DNA of 37,000 bases from Opitutales bacterium. Its GTDB lineage: Bacteria; Verrucomicrobiota; Verrucomicrobiia; Opitutales; Oceanipulchritudinaceae. Where the stretch lies: positions 1 to 37,000 of the forward strand of contig JAFIGG010000035.1 in assembly GCA_020831485.1 (NCBI GenBank), in the 5' to 3' direction. The position numbers and the translations under genes were made by a program. Shown piece by piece: positions 1 to 7,145 of the stretch; the stretch's first letter is position 1, and every line of letters starts with the position of its first letter. The notes below the pieces were generated by a model that saw nothing but the letters and a program-made list of their open reading frames with translations, was not told the DNA's origin and ran no database searches.

Positions 1-96
1 TCGCACCTCCCGCGTCTACCAGTTGAACTGAACCACTTTATTGGAAATCATGCTGCCGTTGTCGATTTTCCAGAACCACAGACTACTCCCAGATAA
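1..96 (+). other. Possible 3' end of an upstream gene, or leader
   Basis: The frame beginning at base 1 stays open for 31 codons and stops with TAA at 94-96, six bases before the next gene. It could be the C-terminus of a gene cut by the window edge. The frame starting at base 2 is also open to a TGA at 29-31 and could equally be the real tail. I recognise no family in either peptide and cannot choose between them. Confidence 0.25.
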
Positions 97-101
97 ATAT
101 C

Positions 102-1616
102 ATGATAAAACCCACATTCTATATCTTATTGTTCCTGCTTATTGCTGGGCCGCTCGTCCACGCACTTGAACTAGGAAGCCCGTTTACCAGTCACATGGTT
201 CTGCAGCGGGACAAACCTGTCCCCGTATGGGGTTGGGCACCTGCTGGTGCACCTGTTACGGTTGAGTTCGCTGGTCAGCGGCAAATCGTTTTTGCCAATG
301 AATACGGCCGTTGGAGCCTGTCTCTGGAAAGCCTGGACACTTCAGCGGAAGGGAGGTCATTCAAAGTCAGTTCCGGCGACGACCATGTTATTCAGTTGGA
401 TGATGTCATGGTCGGTGAAGTATGGATAGCTTCGGGGCAATCCAATATGGATCAAACGGTTGCCCGAACACCGCGGCGTCCGTGGGCTGGCGTTGATAAT
501 GAAGAAGAAGAGATCGCCAGCGGTGACCATGCAATGGTTCGGCTGTTTACAGCAGAGCCTGTTCATTCCTACCAGCCACGCGAGTGTGTCGAGGGTCGTT
601 GGCAGGTTGCGTCACCAGAGACCGTTGGAGATTTTTCGGCCATTGGCTACTTTTTCGGACGGGATCTATCGAAAGAGTTGGATGTTCCCGTGGGTGTTGT
701 CGTGGTTTCTTACGGAGCGACTACGGCACATTCCTGGATACGGAGGGAGGCCATTGATACCGTTCCGGAACTCCGTTCTGTATTGGATCAATTTGACGAG
801 CAAGTTAAGCAATGGAACCCGCCGGGTTTGGATGAGTGGCAGAGCTTTGAATTGGCTTACAATGAAGCCCGGGCTGCCGGAGTCCGGCCTCCTAACCGCC
901 CCAATCCACACCCAGTCCAGAACCAGCGTAATCCGACCGTGAACTTCAACGGAATGTTCCTGGCTATTGTGCCCTATGCAGCGAGGGGGTTTCTCTGGTA
1001 TCAAGGGGAGTCCATTACTTCTCCGCGTGAACTTTTTCCTCGATTTAATGAGACCTTGATTAGGGATTGGCGCAAGCTGTGGGAAGAAGAGTTGCCCTTT
1101 TTGTTCTGTCAGTTGGCAGGCTTGAGGGCTAACAGTAACAGTCCGCAGGTCAGGGCGTGGCAGGCAGAGGCGCTTCAGCTGCCCAATACTGGAATGGCTG
1201 TCACCATCGACATAGGCGATGAGCACGACGTACATCCAAAAAACAAGCAAGCTGCGGCGGACCGCCTTGTCCGCTTGGCACTCGCGCGGGCATACGGTCA
1301 AGATGTTCCTCATACCGGACCAGTGTTCGCTAGGGCAGACAGGCTGGCAAATGAGGTAAATATAAGCTTTTACGGTGTTTCCGGTAGACTTGCAGCGCCC
1401 GATGGTTCGCTCGATTGGTTTGAGCTCGCTGGAGCTGATGGTGAGTTTTATCGTGCGAATGCGGAGATTGATGGGAACAAAGTGAGGGTAAGTCATCCCA
1501 AGGTTACTGAACCAAGCGCGATTCGCTATGCCTGGGTAAACTATCCGGAAGGTGGGGGCTTGCTGTTTGATGAGGCAGGCTTGCCGGCGCATCCATTTCA
1601 AACCGATATCGATTGA
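102..1616 (+). CDS. Secreted sialate O-acetylesterase-type SGNH esterase
   Basis: A predicted exported carbohydrate esterase that would remove acetyl groups from glycans outside the cytoplasm. Residues 1-21 form a signal peptide (hydrophobic run, cleavage likely after VHA). The block-I motif GQSNM at about 112-116 carries the catalytic Ser114. The family-typical FLWYQGES lies near residue 300, and DEHDVHP near 373-378 supplies the Asp and His expected late in the domain. At 504 residues it lacks the extra jelly-roll insertion of the longer family members. The substrate need not be sialic acid, because this Pfam family (SASA) also covers plant cell-wall acetyl esterases. Its stop overlaps the next gene's ATG by one base (TGATG), so the two are probably co-translated. 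It belongs to a glycan-degradation group. Confidence 0.85.
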   Translation: MIKPTFYILLFLLIAGPLVHALELGSPFTSHMVLQRDKPVPVWGWAPAGAPVTVEFAGQRQIVFANEYGRWSLSLESLDTSAEGRSFKVSSGDDHVIQLDDVMVGEVWIASGQSNMDQTVARTPRRPWAGVDNEEEEIASGDHAMVRLFTAEPVHSYQPRECVEGRWQVASPETVGDFSAIGYFFGRDLSKELDVPVGVVVVSYGATTAHSWIRREAIDTVPELRSVLDQFDEQVKQWNPPGLDEWQSFELAYNEARAAGVRPPNRPNPHPVQNQRNPTVNFNGMFLAIVPYAARGFLWYQGESITSPRELFPRFNETLIRDWRKLWEEELPFLFCQLAGLRANSNSPQVRAWQAEALQLPNTGMAVTIDIGDEHDVHPKNKQAAADRLVRLALARAYGQDVPHTGPVFARADRLANEVNISFYGVSGRLAAPDGSLDWFELAGADGEFYRANAEIDGNKVRVSHPKVTEPSAIRYAWVNYPEGGGLLFDEAGLPAHPFQTDID

Positions 1617-2704
1617 TGTGCAGAAACCTCAACAATTTTATCAATAGTTTGCCCCTTGAGAGCACGGACGAGGCTACTGAATTCCGTCTGGATTTTCCTA
1701 TCGCTGAGGGGCCGTTTGCGCCCAATTTGGGGTCGATTGAGAGCAACTATCCAGGGGCCCCTGATTGGCTCAGGGATTGCAAATTCGGAATCTGGGTTCA
1801 TCTGGGCCCACAGTCTATGGGCGAGAGTGGAGACTGGTATGCGACTTGGTGGGCCCAGCGGATCATTGATGTCATTGACCGCTATGATCCGGATTTCATT
1901 TATACGGATGGAACCGGAGACCAGCCGTTCAGCGGGGCTGATACCGGAACTGGATTCAAATGTGATGCCCTTCAACGGGTGCTGGCGCATTATTATAATC
2001 GCAGCCTGCAGACCAGAGCGAAGGTCGACGTGTTCAGTGTGATCAAGTTCCGTCCGAAAACCAACGGCACCGTCACAACCAAGGAGTTTGGGATCCCAGA
2101 GGATATCGTAAGTGATGAACCTTGGATCGCGGAGGTTCCTGTGGGCGATTGGTATTACAGGCCCGGCATTGTTAATGATTCTGGAATGGTCATTCGGTAT
2201 CTGGTCGAAGCCGCTGCTCGGGACGGCAATGCTGCGGTGTGTGTGTCTCCACAGCCAGACGGTTCCCTGGACCTGGGAAGCCGTCAGATGCTCGGTGAAG
2301 TTGGGCAATGGTTGGCTGTAAATGGATCAGGAATCTATGGTAGCCGGTCATGGAAATGTCCCGGTGAGGGCGAAGTCGTGGATGGTAAATTGAAGATGTT
2401 GCCCGGCGGAAAGCTTGATCGGGAACATGCCGATTTTCCTTTTGATGAAAATGACTTCAGGTTCACGCAAGGTTCTGACGGCGCAATCTATGCATTTTGC
2501 ATGGTTGTCCCAGAGCCAGGTGCCAAATTGAGGATACGTTCAATGGGGTCTTCCTCCCGACTGTTTGAAGCCGGGGTAAAGAGTGTGGAATTAATGGACG
2601 AACCCGGCCTGAAGCTGGACTGGCGTCAGGATGAGGATGCTTTGACAATTATTTGTCCCGACCAGTTCCGGTCTAAAACAGCAGTTGCCTTCAGGGTTTA
2701 TTGA
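1616..2704 (+). CDS. GH29 alpha-L-fucosidase-like protein with internal deletion
   Basis: The N-terminal part contains the GH29 hallmark CKFGIWVHLGPQS followed by GDWYA. The next residues, WWAQRIIDVIDRYDPDFIY, belong much later in the family barrel, at the strand that carries the nucleophile Asp (here YTDG). The stretch that normally lies between, including the HHD-type active-site histidines, is absent: roughly 130-180 residues are missing with no change of frame. From there to the C-terminal beta-sandwich the order is normal (DWYYRPG, then VNGSGIYGSRSWK). The protein is 362 residues, against about 450-600 for intact relatives. No signal peptide is visible, although relatives are usually exported. 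I chose ATG at 1616, which overlaps the esterase stop, over the TTG codon just before it. The protein is probably catalytically dead, or a remnant. Confidence 0.75.
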   Translation: MCRNLNNFINSLPLESTDEATEFRLDFPIAEGPFAPNLGSIESNYPGAPDWLRDCKFGIWVHLGPQSMGESGDWYATWWAQRIIDVIDRYDPDFIYTDGTGDQPFSGADTGTGFKCDALQRVLAHYYNRSLQTRAKVDVFSVIKFRPKTNGTVTTKEFGIPEDIVSDEPWIAEVPVGDWYYRPGIVNDSGMVIRYLVEAAARDGNAAVCVSPQPDGSLDLGSRQMLGEVGQWLAVNGSGIYGSRSWKCPGEGEVVDGKLKMLPGGKLDREHADFPFDENDFRFTQGSDGAIYAFCMVVPEPGAKLRIRSMGSSSRLFEAGVKSVELMDEPGLKLDWRQDEDALTIICPDQFRSKTAVAFRVY

Positions 2705-2736
2705 CAGTCCTGATGCTTTAGTTTCTTTCCAATCCT

Positions 2737-3945
2737 ATGTTCAAAAAAGCATTACTCACTTATTTTTCTGTTTCGTGTTTTACCCTTGGTCTCGCCGCCT
2801 CCGATGTCGGGCGGGTGTTCCCATCGGAAGCCAGTTCCTATGAGGATCCGGTTACCGGAGCAAAAGTTCAGGTGCTGACGCATTCGCCGGCGGTGGATGT
2901 GCGGATCTACCAGACCCATCCGCAATGGACGGCGGACGGGGAATGGATTGTATTTCGCACCGCTGACCGATCCCGTGATGGCTACCCGCAGATCTACGCG
3001 GTGCGTGAGTCGGATGGCACGCTGGTTCAGCTGACAGAGGGCCCGGGTTTGTCCTATCGCTCACTGCGCTTGTCGCGGAAGGAGAACATCCTGTATTTTC
3101 TACGGGATTCAGACGACGGTCAGGATTTTATAAAACTGGATCTGGATCCTCTGTTTGCCGACAGCGCAGCGGGTCAGATGCGGGAAGAAGGTTATGAAAC
3201 CATTTTGGCGACTTTTCCATACAGCCGCGGCATGCTGACCCTGGATTCGTCGGAACGGATCATGTATTATTCGGTCGAGCACCCCGAGGCCGAAAGCGGT
3301 GAGACGGTGAATACGATTGTGGCCTTTGACCTCGAGGAGGGGACACATGAGGAGGTGGTTCGCAAACCTTTCAGAATTGGACACATTCAGGCGAATCCCC
3401 ACCGCGACGGTGAGATTCTCTTTTGCCATGAAACCGGTGGCGACGCCCCGCAGCGGATGTGGATCTGGCGCGAAGGCATGGAGTCAGCCGAACCTTTGTT
3501 TGTCGAAGAAGAGCTGGACTGGGTGACCCACGAAGCCTGGGCGGACGAAGATCACGTGGTTTTCAATCTGATGGGGCATACCCCGCGTTTGCGCCAGCGT
3601 CCCACCGGAATCGCGCTGATCAATGTGCGCACGAATAAGGTGCGTATTTTCGGTCAACCGGAGCCGATCTCCGGTCTGCAAAACAACATGGGCTTCTGGC
3701 ACTGCAATGTTTCGCCGGATGGCCGCTGGATCGCGGGGGATACCTTTTCCGGCAACGTCTACCTGATCGATATCGAAACTCAGGCCCAGCACCTGCTGAC
3801 CACCGGGCATGTGATGCGCCCGGACCACGCCCATCCGAGCTTCAGCTCAGACAGCCGGCGTGTGTTTATTCAGTCCGGTCGACTGTCCGATGGCGAGAGT
3901 CTGGATCTGATGGTGGTGGAGATTCCCGAGGCCTTTAAGGAATAA
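2737..3945 (+). CDS. Secreted oligogalacturonate lyase-like (PL22) beta-propeller
   Basis: A 402-residue protein with a signal peptide (about residues 1-21, ending near GLAAS) and repeated blades of the WD40/TolB type, such as HPQWTADGEWIVF and CNVSPDGRWIAGD. Order and local motifs match oligogalacturonate lyase (PL22): an N-terminal DPVTGAKVQVLT, an internal ILFCHE, and the late DHAHPSFSSD, which corresponds to the family's metal-site His-x-His block. The Gln that I recall as another metal ligand just before that block appears to be Arg here, so activity and substrate are uncertain. Classical PL22 enzymes are cytoplasmic, and export is a difference. It would act on unsaturated pectin oligosaccharides or a related uronate-containing glycan. 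It lies 32 bases after the GH29-like gene, probably in the same transcript. Confidence 0.7.
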   Translation: MFKKALLTYFSVSCFTLGLAASDVGRVFPSEASSYEDPVTGAKVQVLTHSPAVDVRIYQTHPQWTADGEWIVFRTADRSRDGYPQIYAVRESDGTLVQLTEGPGLSYRSLRLSRKENILYFLRDSDDGQDFIKLDLDPLFADSAAGQMREEGYETILATFPYSRGMLTLDSSERIMYYSVEHPEAESGETVNTIVAFDLEEGTHEEVVRKPFRIGHIQANPHRDGEILFCHETGGDAPQRMWIWREGMESAEPLFVEEELDWVTHEAWADEDHVVFNLMGHTPRLRQRPTGIALINVRTNKVRIFGQPEPISGLQNNMGFWHCNVSPDGRWIAGDTFSGNVYLIDIETQAQHLLTTGHVMRPDHAHPSFSSDSRRVFIQSGRLSDGESLDLMVVEIPEAFKE

Positions 3946-3972
3946 GGCAAGCCATCCGATTCTGCAGAAAAA

Positions 3973-4058
3973 GGTAGGGCGCTTTCGCCGAAAGCGCCGG
4001 AGATAATGTAGAATCTTCCTGCCCTGAACAGCGGCTGCCTCGGCGAGGCTGCCCTACC
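3973..4058. repeat. 86-bp intergenic palindromic repeat, copy 1
   Basis: The element is bounded by GGTAGGGC (3973-3980) and its exact complement GCCCTACC (4051-4058). Inside are two hairpins: GCGCTTTC/GAAAGCGC with a 3-base loop (3979-3997) and GCCTC/GAGGC with a 3-base loop (4037-4049). Copy 2 at 32727-32812 has the same length, ends and hairpin order when read on the opposite strand. The element lies between the convergent PL22-like and GH43 genes and may also act as a transcription stop. The right end overlaps the GH43 stop codon (TAG at 4056-4054 on the minus strand). Confidence 0.8.
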
Positions 4059-5028
4059 AATGTTTCTGAGTTCGTTCGTATTCCTCATCAGTCAAAGGAA
4101 TCACCGAACCATGGCGAAAATGGAAGGGGACTGAGAGCTCGTCCATCGGTTCAAATTGAGCTCCGGACAGGTCGGAAGTGATGAAGGCCTGATAGCCGCG
4201 CTGGCGGGCGTAATTATCGAGAATCAGCATCCACTGCGTATTGCCTTCATCATCTACGAGTGGGAAACATTGCGGGCCTTCATATCCGTGCAAACCGGCC
4301 AGTGAAAAATCTTCTTTGAGTGACCAGCTTCCGCCGATGGAACTCGCGGACTCCATGATGATCCGCTTGTTGGTCTCATCTTTGGTGAAACGGTAGTAGC
4401 GGTCGTTGTCCTGCACGATTGTGGTGTCGATGACCGCATGATTCTCTTCGATGTAGATAAAGGGCTCGCCGAATTCTTTAAAATCCTCTGTGTAGGCGGC
4501 CCAGATGCGGTGCTTGGCGAAGTCATCTTCGGCTGTTGTGGAGCCCCAGAAAACCAGATAACTTTCCTTCTCCGGATCGTAGATGGCTTCGGGAGCCCAG
4601 GTGCAGCCTGCTGATTCAGGGGCGACTTCGACCCGTCTGGGTTCCGACCAGTTGATCAGGTCGGTAGACTCCCAGATGATAATCGCTCGGCTACCCTGGC
4701 GCACGGCGCGACCCCAGTTGGGATTGTGATAGATGGACAGGTCGGTGCCGATGAGGTAAAATTTTTCCTGGTCGTGGGAGCGAATGAGAAAAGGATCGCG
4801 AACCCCTTGTTCGCCCAGCGTGTTGACCAGCACGGGCTCAGCGTTGTTAACCGCTTTCCATTCGAGTCCATCCTTGCTCAAGGCAAAATAGACTTGTTCG
4901 CCCTGAGGGCCGCTTTCACTCTTAAAGGTGGCAAATAGGTATCCGCTGGTTTCTGGCATTGGTATTGATAGAAGGGTGGTTGGGAGGATGGATACAGCCA
5001 GCAGCAGATTACGAAAACAATTCATCAA
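4054..5028 (-). CDS. Secreted GH43-like glycoside hydrolase
   Basis: A 324-residue five-bladed propeller enzyme of glycoside hydrolase family 43, a clan acting mainly on alpha-arabinosides and beta-xylosides. A signal peptide covers roughly residues 1-21 (LLLAVSILPTTLLS). Conserved acidic sites are visible: RDPF (Asp78), WAPEAIYD (Glu147), AVIDTTI (Asp201) and GYEGPQCF (Glu250, the likely general acid). Which Asp is the catalytic base is not certain from the sequence alone. The ATG overlaps the NAD kinase stop by four bases (ATGA), so it is translated as the last gene of a housekeeping operon, which is odd for a secreted glycosidase. Its stop codon lies inside an 86-bp repeat. Together with the GH51 enzyme it suggests arabinan or arabinoxylan use. 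Confidence 0.78.
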   Translation of the reverse strand: MMNCFRNLLLAVSILPTTLLSIPMPETSGYLFATFKSESGPQGEQVYFALSKDGLEWKAVNNAEPVLVNTLGEQGVRDPFLIRSHDQEKFYLIGTDLSIYHNPNWGRAVRQGSRAIIIWESTDLINWSEPRRVEVAPESAGCTWAPEAIYDPEKESYLVFWGSTTAEDDFAKHRIWAAYTEDFKEFGEPFIYIEENHAVIDTTIVQDNDRYYRFTKDETNKRIIMESASSIGGSWSLKEDFSLAGLHGYEGPQCFPLVDDEGNTQWMLILDNYARQRGYQAFITSDLSGAQFEPMDELSVPFHFRHGSVIPLTDEEYERTQKHW

Positions 5029-5927
5029 GTTGACAGTTCGTTCGGAGTGTTTTTCTGCCGTGAGGGGGCATCGCCGGCCCAGGACAGCTTATTGCGGAGA
5101 AGATTGTAGTGGGAAAAGGCGCGGGGAAGAATTAACTCGAACTGGTGCTGAGGATCGATCCTTAGCTCGATCGGGAATGCCGCCTCGCCGTCAAAGGCCT
5201 CGCGGCCGTCGGCCGAGATGCGGATGTTGCCCGAATCGGTGTCGGCGGCAACTTTGATTTCGACCTGTCCATCGAGAACAATCGCACGGTTGGAAAGTGT
5301 GTGTGGATTGATGGGTGTCACCAGCAGGACCGAGGCCTTGGGGTGGACGATCGGTCCGCCTGCGGACAGGTTGTAGGCTGTTGAACCGGTAGGCGTTGAA
5401 AAGATGACGCCATCGGCGTAGTATTGATTAACAACCTCGCCGTCAGCCGAAAGCTCGAGGGGTACTAGACGGGATCCATTGGAGCGGACAACGACATCAT
5501 TCAGTGCAAGGCATTCATGGCCATCGTTGTCGCGACAGCGAATCAGAGTGCGCCTTTCGGAGCGGTAGTTTCCTTCCAGGATGTCGGGGAAAATGCGTTC
5601 AACCTCAGCGGCACTGTAATGGACCATGAATCCGAGACGCCCGAGGTTGATGCCCAACACGGGAACCTCGTTGAGTGATGCCGCTTCAACAATCCCAAGA
5701 ATGGTTCCGTCGCCGCCAATCACGCAACATAGGTCGGCGTCATTCAAGGCATCTGTGGGAACGGGGAAATCTCCGATGATGGTGACCGTTTTGCCTTGGT
5801 CGGTGGCAAGTTTTTCGATGCGCTGAGCAAGGCTTTCTGCGCCGGATTTGCTGCGATTGACGACAATCGTGATTTTCTGAATAGGGGCCATTGAGGAGAG
5901 TTTGTTCACTAAAGTAGTTTGGCTCAA
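5025..5927 (-). CDS. nadK: NAD kinase
   Basis: Phosphorylates NAD+ to NADP+ in the cytoplasm. The protein (300 residues) shows the two family signatures: GGDGTILG at 71-78 with catalytic Asp73, and the NAD-binding stretch [20 protein letters not shown] near 174-193. Length is normal. The ATG overlaps the tlyA stop by four bases, which supports the long start; an internal ATG 12 codons later (MAPIQK) would be a more typical N-terminus and remains possible. TlyA next to NAD kinase is a common bacterial arrangement. Confidence 0.95.
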   Translation of the reverse strand: MSQTTLVNKLSSMAPIQKITIVVNRSKSGAESLAQRIEKLATDQGKTVTIIGDFPVPTDALNDADLCCVIGGDGTILGIVEAASLNEVPVLGINLGRLGFMVHYSAAEVERIFPDILEGNYRSERRTLIRCRDNDGHECLALNDVVVRSNGSRLVPLELSADGEVVNQYYADGVIFSTPTGSTAYNLSAGGPIVHPKASVLLVTPINPHTLSNRAIVLDGQVEIKVAADTDSGNIRISADGREAFDGEAAFPIELRIDPQHQFELILPRAFSHYNLLRNKLSWAGDAPSRQKNTPNELST

Positions 5928-6688
5928 GTGGATTTCACGCGTTTCCAGCCAGCAAGGAACTCCTGATTTCCGCTCATGCCGGCTATCGGCGAGGGACAGA
6001 AGCCGCTCAATTCAGCCTCTGCCAGGTTTTGTTTTACCCAATCGAGCACGGATTGCACAATTTGGTCCCTGAGTCTGGTGTCGCGGATGACCCCTCCTCC
6101 GGCATCGGCATCGGCTTTGCCCGCTTCAAATTGGGGTTTGATCAGGGCGATCAGGGTGCCGCCCGGCTCCAGCAGGGGCCAGACCGCCGGCAGGACTGTT
6201 TTAAGGGAAATGAATGACAGATCCATTACGATCACAGGGTAGCTGGGCTCCGGCAGATCGGCGGGGTTCAAGTGCCGGGCATTTACCCGTTCAAGATTGG
6301 TGACCCGTTCGTCTGTCTGCAATTTGTAATGCAGCTGCCCGTGGCCGACGTCGACGCAAACAGCCCGTGCGGCACCCCGTTGCAGGAGGCAATCGGTAAA
6401 GCCGCCGGTCGAAGCACCGACATCGAGAATGGTTTTGCCTTCAACTGAGAGAGGGAACTGTTCGAGAAAGCCATCCAGCTTTTCGCCCCCACGGCCGACA
6501 AACCGGGGCGGCTGCTCAATCTCAAGAGGAGTGTCCACGGGATAGACCTTCCCCGCTTTGTCCAGTATTGTGGTGCCCGAGCGTACTTTTCCCGCCATAA
6601 TCAATGCTTTGGCGCGGCTGCGGGAGTCGACCAGGCCCCGGTCGACCAGCAGTTCATCGAGGCGCAGCTTGGAGGTCGATTTAGCCAT
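5924..6688 (-). CDS. tlyA: TlyA family rRNA 2'-O-methyltransferase
   Basis: A 254-residue protein with an N-terminal S4 RNA-binding domain (about residues 8-70, starting [11 protein letters not shown]) and a FtsJ/RrmJ-like SAM methyltransferase domain. The SAM loop is [16 protein letters not shown], followed by the catalytic-type DLSFIS and KPQFEAG blocks, which carry Asp and Lys of the K-D-K-E scheme. Characterised TlyA proteins methylate 2'-OH groups of 16S and/or 23S rRNA; older annotations call them hemolysin A. It overlaps ybeY upstream by 8 bases and nadK downstream by 4, so translation is coupled with another ribosome-maturation gene. Confidence 0.93.
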   Translation of the reverse strand: MAKSTSKLRLDELLVDRGLVDSRSRAKALIMAGKVRSGTTILDKAGKVYPVDTPLEIEQPPRFVGRGGEKLDGFLEQFPLSVEGKTILDVGASTGGFTDCLLQRGAARAVCVDVGHGQLHYKLQTDERVTNLERVNARHLNPADLPEPSYPVIVMDLSFISLKTVLPAVWPLLEPGGTLIALIKPQFEAGKADADAGGGVIRDTRLRDQIVQSVLDWVKQNLAEAELSGFCPSPIAGMSGNQEFLAGWKRVKST

Positions 6689-7145
6689 TGTTGAGGGTGC
6701 AGGCGGGAAGCCCGCAGGTATTCAGGACATAGTTCATCAGACGTTCTTCCGCATCGCGCATAGCGGTGTGGCTGTTTTCGTTGAGGTCGTCGAATCCAGC
6801 CAGGTGTAGCCATGCATGGATCAAGTAGAGTGTGACCTCTTCTGGAAAGCTGGTGCCATGGTCAAGGCAGGCTTCGGCCGCGTATTGGGGGCAGATGGCG
6901 ATGTCGCCTGCATGCTCATCACCCGGATCCCCGGGAAAGGTCATTACGTCAGTGATGCTTGGATCGTCGAAGTGATCTTTATGCAGACTGCAGCAACGCT
7001 CATCGGTGACGTAGGCAATGTCGAGGTGGCCGGATGGGATGGAAAAGGCTTCGAATTCGTCGAGTGTCTGTATCAGTTTTTTAACTGCTGTATCGTCGAT
7101 GCGGAATCCGGGCACTTCGTTCAGGATTTCAACGCTCCTTGTCAT
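6681..7145 (-). CDS. ybeY: YbeY rRNA maturation factor (metal-dependent RNase)
   Basis: A 154-residue protein of the UPF0054/YbeY family, involved in 16S rRNA 3'-end processing and ribosome quality control. Family blocks are present: [17 protein letters not shown] and the metal site [11 protein letters not shown]. The canonical zinc motif is H-x3-H-x5-H. The first two histidines are present, but the third position is Asp (GFDD instead of GYDH). A nearby His a few residues later (NENSH) might substitute. The start overlaps the 3' end of the pgpH-like gene by 17 bases. The PhoH-PgpH-YbeY order is a widespread conserved cluster and supports the assignment. Confidence 0.92.
   Translation of the reverse strand: MTRSVEILNEVPGFRIDDTAVKKLIQTLDEFEAFSIPSGHLDIAYVTDERCCSLHKDHFDDPSITDVMTFPGDPGDEHAGDIAICPQYAAEACLDHGTSFPEEVTLYLIHAWLHLAGFDDLNENSHTAMRDAEERLMNYVLNTCGLPACTLNNG

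Noticed and set aside
666-1601. 311-codon minus-strand ORF opposite the SGNH esterase gene
   Set aside because: Antisense to a well-supported esterase; no motif or start context.
1616-2704. Frameshift or stop-codon pseudogene explanation for the GH29-like gene
   Set aside because: Both halves are in one open frame; the defect is a deletion, so I list it as a CDS with a warning.
3973-4058. Reading the paired palindromes as a CRISPR array
   Set aside because: Only two distant inverted copies exist, with no regular repeat-spacer series and no cas genes.
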